Source of the DNA: Eggerthella sinensis
GTDB taxonomy: Bacteria; Actinomycetota; Coriobacteriia; Coriobacteriales; Eggerthellaceae
Assembly: GCF_003339815.1 (NCBI RefSeq)
Contig: NZ_PPTT01000001.1
Location: 186,001-250,000 of the forward strand
DNA length: 64,000 bases
Direction: 5' to 3'
This document shows, one piece after another, positions 18,295-27,775 of this stretch. Position 1 is the first letter of the stretch, and the number at the start of each line of letters is the position of its first letter. The position numbers and the translations under genes are program-made. The notes under the pieces are model-generated. The model was not told the origin of the DNA. It saw nothing but the letters and a program-made list of their open reading frames with translations, and did not search any database.

Positions 18295-18562
18295 AGCGAT
18301 CCTTCAAGCGCGCCTCCCGCAGCTCTTCGTCGGTCATGGCAAGCGGGCGTTTCGTGTGCACGCGATCGAAAGCCTCGATGCGGCGACGCAGCTCATCTTC
18401 GTCGGGCTTCTCGTTTTTGACGAACGGGAGCCCATCGTGCTTGACCGTGTACTCGAACAAACGCCTGACGGCCGAAGACGGCGTGTAGCCTTCGCGCTGC
18501 ATGATCGCGGTCGCCCGATCTTTCATATCGCCATTCAGCCGTACCGTCACCACCGATTCCAT
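18278..18562 (-). CDS. RelB/DinJ-type antitoxin
   Basis: A 94-residue protein with an N-terminal ribbon-helix-helix (VVTVRLNGDMKDRATAIMQREGYTPSSAVRRL region, residues 3-35), the HDGLPF motif of RelB/DinJ antitoxins, and a charged, probably disordered C-terminus for toxin binding. AAAGGAGG precedes ATG 18562. It is first in a two-gene operon with the PIN toxin and likely autorepresses through the repeat upstream. Confidence 0.84.
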   Translation of the reverse strand: MESVVTVRLNGDMKDRATAIMQREGYTPSSAVRRLFEYTVKHDGLPFVKNEKPDEDELRRRIEAFDRVHTKRPLAMTDEELREARLKDRYGLDA

Positions 18563-18574
18563 GGCGCCTCCTTT

Positions 18575-18594
18575 CTGTATTACACGTATTACAG
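18575..18594 (-). promoter_or_regulatory. Candidate antitoxin operator
   Basis: CTGTATTACACGTATTACAG is an imperfect palindrome that also contains the repeat TATTAC twice. It lies 13 bases upstream of the antitoxin start, where ribbon-helix-helix antitoxins usually bind. On the minus strand TATACT just upstream could be the -10 box. Confidence 0.5.
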
Positions 18595-18642
18595 TATATG
18601 CAGAAAGCACGCACCGGTCAAGCAACGACGGGGCGCTGTCCC

Positions 18643-20100
18643 CTACTCGAACGCGTCCAACTGGTCGAGGAGCTCTTGGCGGGAGTTCACGGCGAGCTTG
18701 CGGTAGATGTGGGTGGTGTGGGTTTTCACCGTGCCGGTGGTGACGAACAGCGCGTCGGCGATGTAGGGCAGCGTGCGGCCGCGCGCGAGGTAGCCGAGCA
18801 CCTCGGCCTCGCGCTTCGTCAGGCCGTGGCTCTGCGAAAACCGCGCGGCGCGCTCGAGCACGACGGCCTCCGGGTCGGCCAGTGCGGGAGCGTCGGCAAC
18901 AGCGCGCTCCGGCGCGGGCTCGGCGGCCTCGTGCGGCGCGCCGGCGCGGCCCACCAGCATGAAGAACAGCGCCAGCAGCCCCAGGCCGCACATGACGTCC
19001 AGCACGAATTCGCCCGATCCGAACAGGGCGTACACCTGCTTGCCCACCACGTTGCCCGCAAACACCACGCCCGAGATGAGCGCCTGGCCCACGCTGAACG
19101 ACAGCAGCGGCGAAAGCCCCGACTCCTGCGTGCTCTGCGTGACCACGAGGAACACGAGCACCTGCAGGAAAAACGCGCTGCCCTGCACGAGCGCCCCGCC
19201 CACCGGGATGGCCGCCGCCCCGAACACCATGACGCCCACGAGCCCCACCGCCGTGAACGTGACGGTGATGCGGTACACGCCGTCCACGGAAAGCGCCCCG
19301 CGGCGTGCGGTGAGCGGCACGAGCGCCATCGTCGCGATGCAGGCGCACACGAGGATGCCGCCGAAGAACAGGCTGTCCACCGACGCGTACGAGCCGCCCA
19401 TCACCGTCGAGGCCATGAGGTTGCCCACGAAGGTGGCGGCAACGAGCACGCTCATGGCGCGCCACGGCAGCACGCGAGCCTCCCACAGGCCGGCCATCAG
19501 CTCGCCGGGCGCTGCGCCCTCGTCGCCGCCCGCGCGCACGGGAAACACCTCGGACGACAGCTCGTGGCGCGCGGCCGCATCGCTGCGCCACAGCGCCCAC
19601 GAGGCAAGCGGCAGCAGGCAGACGACCGCAACGGACGCCGGCCCCGACACGTGCGCCACCACGAGGTACAGCAAGTACGCCACCAGAAACGACAGCACCA
19701 CGAGCGAGCGCATGCGGCGCGACCCCAGCGAGTAGCGCGCGCCCCACGCCACGCCCAACAGCATCACCGCGCCGCCGTCGACGACGCCGCACGCCACGAT
19801 CGCGCCCAGGGCGCTCGCGCGCACTGCCCACGCCAGCACGAGCGTGGTGAGCGCCACCAGCAGCGCCGCGACGAAGAACGCCCCGCGCCGCACGATGAAG
19901 CGCCGCCACCGCGACGCCAGCATAACCAGACACGCGCACACCACCACCGAAGCCTGCGAGGCGAAGAACCCGTACTCCAGCCCGATGCTGGCCTCCACGC
20001 CGCTGCGCTCCGGAAACAGCGCGGGGCTCAAGAAGCACAAGAACCCCCACGCCCACAAGAGCGCCGAGCCCACCACCACCCGCACGTTGCCCGCTCGCAT
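18643..20100 (-). CDS. Membrane-anchored LuxR-type regulator (module 2)
   Basis: A 485-residue protein of about 12 membrane helices plus a C-terminal LuxR helix-turn-helix (LTKREAEVLGYLARGRTLPY, then TGTVKTHTTHIYRKLAV). ATG 20100 is chosen because GGGGAGGGG lies 6 bases before it; the upstream ATG at 20148 has no usable spacing. It is divergent from the module 2 reductase, which it probably regulates. Confidence 0.87.
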   Translation of the reverse strand: MRAGNVRVVVGSALLWAWGFLCFLSPALFPERSGVEASIGLEYGFFASQASVVVCACLVMLASRWRRFIVRRGAFFVAALLVALTTLVLAWAVRASALGAIVACGVVDGGAVMLLGVAWGARYSLGSRRMRSLVVLSFLVAYLLYLVVAHVSGPASVAVVCLLPLASWALWRSDAAARHELSSEVFPVRAGGDEGAAPGELMAGLWEARVLPWRAMSVLVAATFVGNLMASTVMGGSYASVDSLFFGGILVCACIATMALVPLTARRGALSVDGVYRITVTFTAVGLVGVMVFGAAAIPVGGALVQGSAFFLQVLVFLVVTQSTQESGLSPLLSFSVGQALISGVVFAGNVVGKQVYALFGSGEFVLDVMCGLGLLALFFMLVGRAGAPHEAAEPAPERAVADAPALADPEAVVLERAARFSQSHGLTKREAEVLGYLARGRTLPYIADALFVTTGTVKTHTTHIYRKLAVNSRQELLDQLDAFE

Positions 20101-20330
20101 CCCCGAACCCCTCCCCACCGTCTGCTCGTCACTTCCTTCGCGCTTCATCCTACCGCATCTTCGACGGCAGCGTCCCCGAGCATGAAACCTCCCCACCTGG
20201 GAAAACGCAAATATCTACCGTTTCGTCAGATGCGGATGACCCGCCCGTCGGCCATGCTTTCGTCCAGGGAAGCCGCACCGAGGGGTTGAACGCACAACCG
20301 TGCGGCGCCACACCGAACAAGGGAGGAACC

Positions 20331-22049
20331 ATGCACGAATCAGAACATGCCACGTCCAACCGCCTCAGCCGCCGCTCGTTTCTGACGGGGGCCGCGGCAA
20401 CCGCCGGCTTGGCCGCCTTCGCAGGCCTCACGGGCTGCGCGCCGCAAAACGCCGCGAACGGCGAAGCGTCCGCGTCCGCAGCATCCGTATCCGGCAGCTC
20501 CGCGTCATCGGCCGCGCCCGCCGGCGCCATGCAAACCACCAACCCGTCGCAGGCCGTCTGGCCCGTCGTCGAGGAAGTGGAAGTGGGCGCCGCCGGCGAG
20601 GGCAAGATCGCCTTCGTGGCCGAGCCCATCGCCGCGAGCGACATCGTGGCCACCCACGACGTGGACGTGGTGGTGTGCGGCCTCGGCCCCGCAGGCGACG
20701 CCGCCGCCCTCGCCTGCGCCGAGCAGGGACTCACCACCGTCGCCGTGGAAAAGCAGACCACCGGCAACTACAACTCGGCCACCATCGGCGGCACGAACTC
20801 CAAGCTGCACGAGCATTGGGGCATGACCTACGACACCGACGCCTGGATCAGCGACGCTATGGTAGACTGCGCGTTCCAGGGCGACATGGAGCTGTACCGC
20901 CACTGGCTCGAGAAGAACGGCGAAGCCGTGGACTGGTACATCAGCCACTTCGACAACCAGAACCTCGACGACTACCCGCTCACGTTCGCCGCGGGCGACT
21001 TCCCCGACTTCCGCGACGAATGGGACAAGACCGCGCTGTCGCGCTCGTGGAACACCTCGCTCAACCTGCCCTACCCTCCCGGCGAGCTGGCGGGCATCCT
21101 GGCCGGCATCCTGGAGGCGGCCGGCGTCGAGATTCGCTACAGCTGCCCGGCCTGCCAACTGGTCACCGACGACGCCGGCAAGGTGACGGGCGTCATCGTG
21201 AAGAGCGATGCGGGCTACGAGCAGTACAACTGCGCCAAGGGCGTGGTGCTCGCAACCGGCGGCTACGAGTTCAACCAGCAGATGCTCAAGGAACGCTGCC
21301 GGCCGCGCGGCGTGCCGGGCAGCTGGCTCACGGGCGCTTTCGGCAACACGGGCGACGGGCACCAGATGGGGCTTGCCGTGGGAGCCGCCGAGGACGAGTT
21401 CCCGCACGCCATCATGCTGGACCCCGAGCAGCTCATGCCGTACCTGCGCGTGAACAAGCTGGGTAAGCGCTTCACGCCGGAATACGAGCCCTACGGGCAC
21501 CTCGCCCTGGCCATCCAGGCGCAGCCGGGCACGTACGACTTCTACGTGGTGGACAGCGCCATAGGCGAGAAGATCGACAAGATATGGACGCCCAGCTCGT
21601 CGTGCTACGGCCCGAAGGAGGTCTGGACCGCTGCGGCCATGAGCGAGAAGGCGCTCAAGGCCGACACCCTCGAAGAGCTGGCGAAGCTCATGGAGGTGCC
21701 CGCCGAAGACTTCGCGGCCACCATCGAGCGCTGGAACGAGATGGCGGCGGCGGGCAAGGACGAGGATTTCAACTTCCCCGGCGAGATGATGATGACCATC
21801 GACACCCCGCCGTACTACGCCACCAAGGAGTTCGCCGACGGTCTGTGCACGGCGGGCGGCCTGCTCGTGGACACCGAATGCCGCGTGCTCGACAAAGACC
21901 GCCAGCCCATCGACGGCCTGTTCGCCGCCGGGCTCACTTCGGGCGGCATGTTCTTCAACACGTACCCGCACAACCTCAACTGCCTGAGCCACACGCGCAA
22001 CTGCCTCATGGGCTACACCATCGGCACCGTGCTGGGCGGCGCGGCATAG
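20331..22049 (+). CDS. Tat-exported FAD-dependent reductase (module 2)
   Basis: A 572-residue member of the FrdA/flavocytochrome-c family: Tat signal LSRRSFLTG, lipobox-like LTGC, FAD motif VCGLGPAGDAA near residue 115, and the C-terminal GLTSGGMFFNTYPHN loop. ATG 20331 follows GGGAGGAACC. Like module 1 it has no cofactor-binding cysteines of its own, so it needs a separate electron donor. It is divergent from a membrane LuxR gene and ends in a 15-bp hairpin. Substrate not identifiable. Confidence 0.85.
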   Translation: MHESEHATSNRLSRRSFLTGAAATAGLAAFAGLTGCAPQNAANGEASASAASVSGSSASSAAPAGAMQTTNPSQAVWPVVEEVEVGAAGEGKIAFVAEPIAASDIVATHDVDVVVCGLGPAGDAAALACAEQGLTTVAVEKQTTGNYNSATIGGTNSKLHEHWGMTYDTDAWISDAMVDCAFQGDMELYRHWLEKNGEAVDWYISHFDNQNLDDYPLTFAAGDFPDFRDEWDKTALSRSWNTSLNLPYPPGELAGILAGILEAAGVEIRYSCPACQLVTDDAGKVTGVIVKSDAGYEQYNCAKGVVLATGGYEFNQQMLKERCRPRGVPGSWLTGAFGNTGDGHQMGLAVGAAEDEFPHAIMLDPEQLMPYLRVNKLGKRFTPEYEPYGHLALAIQAQPGTYDFYVVDSAIGEKIDKIWTPSSSCYGPKEVWTAAAMSEKALKADTLEELAKLMEVPAEDFAATIERWNEMAAAGKDEDFNFPGEMMMTIDTPPYYATKEFADGLCTAGGLLVDTECRVLDKDRQPIDGLFAAGLTSGGMFFNTYPHNLNCLSHTRNCLMGYTIGTVLGGAA

Positions 22050-22059
22050 CCCTCCCTCC

Positions 22060-22101
22060 GCAGCTTCCGCCGGCACCCGGCACCCCGCCGGCGGAAGCTG
22101 C
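22060..22101. terminator. 15-bp perfect hairpin between convergent genes
   Basis: Arms 22060-22074 and 22087-22101 (GCAGCTTCCGCCGGC and complement) enclose a 12-base loop between the module 2 reductase and the ferredoxin gene. There is no T-run, so termination would depend on the stem alone. Confidence 0.65.
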
Positions 22102-22115
22102 TGCACCGGTCGAGC

Positions 22116-22466
22116 CTACTTCGAGCCGCTCCAACCCGACGAGCCGGAGCTCTCGGCGGACGCGGCCGCCTCCTCCGCCGACTTTGCGGGCTGCGCCAAC
22201 GTCGCCTCCTTGACGGCCGCGGGCGTGGCGCCGTCGGAAACCGCGGCGCGGGCGGCGGCCAGGGCGTACGACGCCTGGTAGAACGACATCTCGAGCGAGC
22301 GCCCCTTGCAGCCCATGAAGCACTGGCCGCAGCTTTGGCAGTTCTCGGGATACGCGATCACCGACTTCATCTCGTTCTCGTCGAAGCGAAACACGTCCAT
22401 CGGGCACACGGTGACGCAGTTTCGGCACCCGATGCAGTTGTTCAAATCGTAGCGAATCACGCTCAT
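22116..22466 (-). CDS. AprB-like two-[4Fe-4S] ferredoxin subunit
   Basis: A 116-residue iron-sulfur protein with CIGCRNCVTVCP and CQSCGQCFMGC motifs in the first 55 residues, arranged as in adenylylsulfate reductase beta subunits, followed by an Ala/Ser/Glu-rich tail. It starts 13 bases after the AprA-like flavoprotein gene ends and is almost certainly its electron-transfer subunit. It has no export signal; it would have to ride with the Tat-signal partner. Confidence 0.86.
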   Translation of the reverse strand: MSVIRYDLNNCIGCRNCVTVCPMDVFRFDENEMKSVIAYPENCQSCGQCFMGCKGRSLEMSFYQASYALAAARAAVSDGATPAAVKEATLAQPAKSAEEAAASAESSGSSGWSGSK

Positions 22467-22479
22467 CTCAAATCCCTCC

Positions 22480-24465
22480 CTATTTCTTCCAGCTGCCGGA
22501 CGACTCTTCTTCGGGCAGGCCCTTCGCCTTGGCCTCGCCGGGGAACCGCACGCCGTAGCGCGTTGCGTACTCCTCGGAGCGGTCGCCGGTCCACTCGTCC
22601 TTCACGGGAATCTTGTCCACGGTCATCGCGCCGTCGTCGTCCTTCGTGATGGCGAGGTAGCACAGGTACTCCTCGTCGTTGCGATACGGGTAATCGGCGC
22701 GGTAGTTCGTCCCACGGCTTTCCTTGCGCTCCAAGCTGGCGCGCAGCTTCATCTCGGCCGACAACACCTTGTGCTTCATCTCCAGGCACAGGCGCTGCTG
22801 ATGCGGGTTCGTGGCCTGCAGCTTCGGAAGCACCTTGTCGCGCATCTGCTGCACCTGCACGAGCGCGGCGCTCAGCGATTCCTCGGACTTCGAGATGAGC
22901 ACCCACCACGGCGCCATGATGGCGTGCAGCTGGTCGCGCGCCCAGTCGGGGCTGAAGCCCTTCTCCACGGCAAGCGGCGCTTCCACCTCGGCTTTCACAG
23001 CGTCAATCGTCTCCTGCGACACCGCGGCCTCGGCGGCCCCGGCGGCATAGGCAGCGGCGGCCTTCCCCGCGACATCGCCCTGGATGGACGTGAAGTTCGA
23101 CGTGAAGCCCACGCCCACCGGGTACGCGGACCCCGTCACGGCGCAGCCGTTGATGCCGTCGCCCGCCACCCACAAGCCGGGAATGCCCGTGAAGCCCTCG
23201 AGATCGTCGAAGCCGCACCACACGCCCGACGAGAAATGCGAGCACATGCCCACGGCGGCGCCGTAGCAATCGCCCTTCGGCTTCGGGCTCATCATCTTCC
23301 CGATGCGGATATCGTCGTCCTTGCCGCTCAGGCTGCCGCCTCGCCGCCCGATATCGGCCGCCGCCTGGTCTTCGATGTTGGAGCCGTCGTTGGCGGCGAG
23401 GCCGTTGATGGTGTTGGTCACGCGCCCCATCACCATGGTCTTTTCCTTCGTCTGGGCGTAGCTGACCGCCGTGTCGGCCGTGATGTCGCCGCCGCACAGC
23501 CAGATGTTCTCAAGCCAGTCCCACGAGTTGGTGACGAAGGAATCGCCCGAGGCGTACGACGCGGTGACGTGAAAGTCGTCGTATTCTTTGCCCACGATGG
23601 GAAGGCCCAGGTTGTAGGCGATGTACTCGCCGTCGAACGTATCGCCGCCCACGGGATAGCCGGTGGGCTTGTAGCAGCCGCCGCCCATCGCCATGACCAC
23701 GGACTTCGCGTTGAAGGTGATCACCGTGCCGCTGGGCACGTGGAAGCCCACGGCGCCCGTTACCCGCTCGTCGTCGCGCGCCACGTCCACCACCATCGTG
23801 TAGCTCACCACGTCGATGTCGTGCTGCTTGAGCAGCGGCAGCCACCGCGCATGGCGATCCTTGTCGGCGAACGCCTCGTGATACCCCTGGAAGTCCAGGT
23901 CGTCCCAGTACTCGGTATCGACGCAGCGGTCGAAGCGATCCATGAGGCCCCACCCCGCCAGGCGCTCGTACGCCTCCTTGGAATGGTCGATCCACATCTG
24001 GTACCAGTCCTGGTTGCTCACGTATTCGGAGCCGATCATGATGCTTTTCTTGAACGCATCGGCATCGTCGCCCATGGCGGGGTCGAACCACCGGTGCGAG
24101 CTCGGCCACGGCGACAGACCCGAGTACCCCGGGCAGCCCTTGTCAACCAGCACCACGCTCGCGCCCGCCTCCTTCGCCGCCATCGCCGCGTTGAGCCCTG
24201 CGAACCCGCCGCCGATCACCAGCACGTCGCAGTCGTACGCGGTGGTGTCGGGCGCCGCCGCTTCCGGAATGGGCAGCTCGTCGATGGTGCGCGGCGTTCC
24301 TTGCGCGACGCTCGCCTCGTTGTCGCTCGCGCGGGCCGAACCCTGCGGCGCGCAGCCTCCGAGCGCCGCCATCATGCCCAAACCGCCCGCTGCCAAACCT
24401 CCCGTGCGCAGGAACGCACGGCGCGACATGCCTTCCGGGGCCATCCCCATCCTCTTCTCGCTCAT
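22480..24465 (-). CDS. AprA-like Tat-exported FAD reductase (module 3)
   Basis: A 661-residue flavoprotein with Tat signal (MSRRAFLRTG), lipobox-like LGGC and FAD motif VIGGGFAGLNAA. Unlike the other reductases in the window it has a long helical C-terminus with SRGTNYRADYP, resembling the SRG-H-R-D-P motif of AprA/SdhA proteins. It precedes an AprB-like ferredoxin gene, so the pair forms an exported FAD/Fe-S heterodimer. ATG 24465 is chosen; the longer frame upstream is not homologous. APS reduction is unlikely, since no sulfate-pathway genes are nearby. Confidence 0.84.
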   Translation of the reverse strand: MSEKRMGMAPEGMSRRAFLRTGGLAAGGLGMMAALGGCAPQGSARASDNEASVAQGTPRTIDELPIPEAAAPDTTAYDCDVLVIGGGFAGLNAAMAAKEAGASVVLVDKGCPGYSGLSPWPSSHRWFDPAMGDDADAFKKSIMIGSEYVSNQDWYQMWIDHSKEAYERLAGWGLMDRFDRCVDTEYWDDLDFQGYHEAFADKDRHARWLPLLKQHDIDVVSYTMVVDVARDDERVTGAVGFHVPSGTVITFNAKSVVMAMGGGCYKPTGYPVGGDTFDGEYIAYNLGLPIVGKEYDDFHVTASYASGDSFVTNSWDWLENIWLCGGDITADTAVSYAQTKEKTMVMGRVTNTINGLAANDGSNIEDQAAADIGRRGGSLSGKDDDIRIGKMMSPKPKGDCYGAAVGMCSHFSSGVWCGFDDLEGFTGIPGLWVAGDGINGCAVTGSAYPVGVGFTSNFTSIQGDVAGKAAAAYAAGAAEAAVSQETIDAVKAEVEAPLAVEKGFSPDWARDQLHAIMAPWWVLISKSEESLSAALVQVQQMRDKVLPKLQATNPHQQRLCLEMKHKVLSAEMKLRASLERKESRGTNYRADYPYRNDEEYLCYLAITKDDDGAMTVDKIPVKDEWTGDRSEEYATRYGVRFPGEAKAKGLPEEESSGSWKK

Positions 24466-24693
24466 ACACCTCTCGCTTCCTCCCAAGCCCCGCTCGGGGG
24501 CGTGTTTGCCGCCGAGGGATACCGGCGAGTGCCCCGCGGGGAGCACGCTTCGCCTCGGCAGCCCGAGCATCCGGCAAAGCGGGGTGCGCGCGCATCCTCC
24601 GAAACGTACAAATGAGGTTGAAATGCGAGGAGCGGAGGTATACGAAACGTACAACTCCCAGGTCAGCGCCGCGAAGCGCGAAAGCGTACCGCC

Positions 24694-26151
24694 TTATTGC
24701 GCGCGGTATCCGTCGATGAGCGCGATGAGGTCTTGCTTGGAATGGATGCCCAGCTTGCGGTACACGTGCGAGAGGTGCGCCTTCACCGTCGACTCGGACA
24801 CGATCAGCGCCTCGGCGATCTTCTTCGCCGAGTAGCCGCGGTACGTGTACACCACCACGTCCAGTTCGCGCTGCGTGACGTCGAACGCGGCGGTAGCCTG
24901 ACGACACAGGTTCTCCTGCCAGTTGTCGCCCTGAGCTTCCACCTGCGTTGCCATGCGCCGCGAGAACGACACCAGCACGCCGATGCCCACCGCCGCGGCG
25001 ACGAACGCGCCCGTCGCCGCCACCGGCGTCACCAGCGGAAGCTCGGCCAGCAAGCCCAGCACGCCGCTGCGATACATCACGTCCAGCGCGATGAACTGAG
25101 GCACGGCCAGCACGAACACGCCGAACAGCCCGAACACGAGCGGTGCCGACAGCCTGCGCCGCGCCGCCTCGTATACGAGCGTTGCCGCGAACAGCACTTC
25201 CACTCCGTGCTCGGCAGCCACGAGGATGCGCTTGCTCACCAGCACCCCGTCGCCCGCAGGGTCGCCCAGCGTCACCATCAGCAGCGCCCCCATGTACACG
25301 AGCGTGAGAGCCGCAATCGCCGTCACCACGTTCGAGAACGTCATGCCTTTGCGCGCGAACAGCACCGCCAGGAAACCCGTTATCGCAAGACCGGCAAACG
25401 CCGTCACCAGCTGCGGCATGAGGCCGAGGCTTCCCGCGCTCGACACGCCCGTCCCCATGATGGTGAACGCGCGCACCGCGATGACGCCGAAGTAGATGAA
25501 CACGGCGCACAGCGCGAGAACGCCCCACGGCAGAACCTTGAGCGACGAGATGCGGAAGGACGCAGGCTCGCGGTAGGCGCGGCGAGGGCTGCGGGCGAGG
25601 CAGAGCGCCGACAGCGCCGGGCAGACGCACGAGAACAGGGCGAGCGCGCCGTTCCCGACGATCAGCAGCAGGCTCCAGGCCAAGCTGAACAGGCAATACG
25701 ACACGCAGACGAACATCACCGAACGCGCGACGCACTGCGCGCTGGCCTGCGCGAGCCAGCTCACCGAGAACACGGCCACGTACAGCGCCACGAGCGAAAT
25801 CGCAACGCCGCTTGCCCCTTCGGAGAAGGTACCGAACAGCGGCGAGCAGAACAGCATGGCGCTTCCCGCCAACCCCGCCGCGCCCGCAATGCCGCGGATG
25901 ACGGGCAGATGGCCGTCGAGCCGCTCCATGCGGCCCCGCAAGGCGATGATCACGACCAAGAACAGCACCAGCATGAGCGAGTAGACGAGATGCTGCGCCG
26001 AAACGGCGCCCACGTTGGCACCGTCGAACAGGGGCGACAGGGAGAAGGGGTAGTACGGGGACACGTGCACCGAGAACCAGAACAGCGCCATGCCCGTCAA
26101 CGACACGACGTCGGCTTTGCCGAGCGTATGTTTCCCCTGATTCCCTTCCAT
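24694..26151 (-). CDS. Membrane-anchored LuxR-type regulator (module 3)
   Basis: A 485-residue polytopic protein with a C-terminal LuxR helix-turn-helix (VTQRELDVVVYTYRGYSAKK, then ESTVKAHLSHVYRKLGIHSKQ). It reads in the same direction as the downstream AprAB-like operon, which starts 228 bases further on. TATACT lies only 8 bases before ATG 26151, so its mRNA is probably leaderless or nearly so. The downstream FAD/ferredoxin pair is the likely target. Confidence 0.86.
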   Translation of the reverse strand: MEGNQGKHTLGKADVVSLTGMALFWFSVHVSPYYPFSLSPLFDGANVGAVSAQHLVYSLMLVLFLVVIIALRGRMERLDGHLPVIRGIAGAAGLAGSAMLFCSPLFGTFSEGASGVAISLVALYVAVFSVSWLAQASAQCVARSVMFVCVSYCLFSLAWSLLLIVGNGALALFSCVCPALSALCLARSPRRAYREPASFRISSLKVLPWGVLALCAVFIYFGVIAVRAFTIMGTGVSSAGSLGLMPQLVTAFAGLAITGFLAVLFARKGMTFSNVVTAIAALTLVYMGALLMVTLGDPAGDGVLVSKRILVAAEHGVEVLFAATLVYEAARRRLSAPLVFGLFGVFVLAVPQFIALDVMYRSGVLGLLAELPLVTPVAATGAFVAAAVGIGVLVSFSRRMATQVEAQGDNWQENLCRQATAAFDVTQRELDVVVYTYRGYSAKKIAEALIVSESTVKAHLSHVYRKLGIHSKQDLIALIDGYRAQ

Positions 26152-26236
26152 AGCCTTGCAGTATACCATCGTTGCCGCCCCGCCCTCCCCGGTCAAAACC
26201 AGGGAGAACGGAGCGGGCATACGGGTTGGCCGAAGC

Positions 26237-26839
26237 TTAGTGGCAGGTATAGCACTCGTAGACGCCGGCGTGGTGGCACGAAGCGCACACCTGCGTCGCC
26301 GTGTCTTGCGGGGTGCCCTCCTCGTGCATGGTGTGGCACTTCGCGCAGGTCAACTTCGCGTGCTCGTCGTTGCCGGGCATTTCGTGGGGGTTCACCGTGG
26401 TACCGTTGTCGTCGGTGAGCACCGTAAGGTCGGCCGTTGCCGCCGCCGCGTCGCTCAGGTCGTGGCACGACAGGCAGGCCTCCTTCGACACCTCGGTTTT
26501 CTTGAGCTTCTTCGGCGCCTTGTAGTCGTTCATATCCACATCGCCGTGCACCGTTTGCAGCCCCGCCTCGTCGGTGTGGCAGGAGACGCAGGCCAGAGTG
26601 CCGTGACTCGCGGAAATCTCGCAGGCGGTGTTCGTGAGCGAGTCGCCCTCCACCGTGTGGCAGGTGGAACAGTCGGCGTCGGCCGTCCACGTGAACGCGA
26701 GCCCCGCCTGCTCGCTCGCCTCGGCGGTGGGTCCTTCGGATTGCTGCGGAGCGCAGCCCGCCATGCTCAGCGCGCCGACGCCGGCAAGCAGGCTGATTGC
26801 CATCGTCACCGCAGCGAAGGTGCAAAGTCGTTTCTTCAT
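26237..26839 (-). CDS. Hexahaem c-type cytochrome lipoprotein
   Basis: A 200-residue secreted lipoprotein (lipobox SMAGC, Cys29) with six CxxCH haem motifs: CSTCH 57-61, CVSCH 84-88, CLSCH 122-126, CAKCH 165-169, CASCH 185-189 and CYTCH 196-200 at the extreme C-terminus. It is probably an outside-facing electron carrier feeding the flavin reductase encoded two genes upstream. It lies 18 bases after the beta-helix lipoprotein gene in the same operon. Confidence 0.88.
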   Translation of the reverse strand: MKKRLCTFAAVTMAISLLAGVGALSMAGCAPQQSEGPTAEASEQAGLAFTWTADADCSTCHTVEGDSLTNTACEISASHGTLACVSCHTDEAGLQTVHGDVDMNDYKAPKKLKKTEVSKEACLSCHDLSDAAAATADLTVLTDDNGTTVNPHEMPGNDEHAKLTCAKCHTMHEEGTPQDTATQVCASCHHAGVYECYTCH

Positions 26840-26857
26840 GGGTTCCTTCTTCCGTTG

Positions 26858-27673
26858 TTACGAGGCCGCGATCTCGGTGCCCTCGAACGTGCCGTCGGCC
26901 GTCTCGAGGAAGTTCGGGTTCGCGCCGCCCGCGTTGCCCGAGAACGTGGCGCCGTTGTTCGCAATCACGCCGCCCTCGCTCACGATGGCCGCCGCGTCAC
27001 CCGCGGCGATGCACTGCGAAACCTCGCTGCCCGCCTCAAGCGTGAGATACGCGCTCGCGCCCACCACGTACACGGCGCTCGCGCCGCTTGCGGCGTTGCC
27101 GCCGGTCAGCACCGCGCCCTCATCGAGCGTCAGGCGTCCCAGGTCGGACACGAGCACAAGCGGGCTCTCGAGGGCCGCCGCGCTCGTGCCGTCCAGCACC
27201 ACGTTCTTCAACGTCACGAACCCGTCGGTGATCTGCAGCATCGGGCCGGTATCGGCATCGCCGCGCACGATGGAGAACGGCGTGTCGCCGTCGCTCTTCA
27301 CCGTGATGGTGGTGCGGAAGCCCACCTTCGGAACCGAGCCGTCCGCCGACAGCGGGGCGTCGGACAGCAGCGTGACGGTGCCGCCGCCGTTTTGGTTCGC
27401 CTGTTCGAGCGCTTCGCCGAACGTCTTGAAGTACGAGGAGATGTACTTGCAGGTCATCCCCTGCTCGAGCGCGTCCGCATCCTTGTCCTGCTTCGCGGGC
27501 TTGTCGGCCTGCGGCTCCTGCTGAGTCGTCTGAGCCGCGTCGCCGCCGACAGCCTCAGCCTGATCGTCGGAAGCCGTCGGGTCGCCCGAGCAGCCCACGA
27601 GCGCCACCGCCACGAGCGCGGCGCACGCGAACGCGCACGCCTTCCGCATCGGGGAGAACTTCGTTGCAATCAT
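26858..27673 (-). CDS. Putative beta-helix lipoprotein of unknown function
   Basis: A 271-residue lipoprotein: signal with lipobox ALVGC (about Cys28), a Gln/Asp/Lys-rich linker to about residue 70, then strand repeats (VTLLSD, VTLKNVVLDG, LTLDEGAVLTGG) typical of right-handed beta-helix, pectate-lyase-like proteins. ATG 27673 with AAAGGA upstream is preferred over the internal Met9. It sits between the reductase and hexahaem genes, so it may scaffold them at the cell surface or bind substrate; no catalytic motif is seen. Confidence 0.65.
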   Translation of the reverse strand: MIATKFSPMRKACAFACAALVAVALVGCSGDPTASDDQAEAVGGDAAQTTQQEPQADKPAKQDKDADALEQGMTCKYISSYFKTFGEALEQANQNGGGTVTLLSDAPLSADGSVPKVGFRTTITVKSDGDTPFSIVRGDADTGPMLQITDGFVTLKNVVLDGTSAAALESPLVLVSDLGRLTLDEGAVLTGGNAASGASAVYVVGASAYLTLEAGSEVSQCIAAGDAAAIVSEGGVIANNGATFSGNAGGANPNFLETADGTFEGTEIAAS

Positions 27674-27775
27674 CGGTCTATCCTTTCTTCATCACTCGCC
27701 TTGCCAAGCGGCTCCCGGGGAGGGAGGGAGCGGGAGCCGCTTGCAAGGGAGTTCGGGTAATGCGAGGTGAATGGG

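Noticed and set aside
22116-24465. Dissimilatory sulfate reduction (AprAB) assignment
   Set aside because: The flavoprotein has a Tat signal and sits beside a membrane LuxR regulator; no sat, qmo or dsr genes are in the window.
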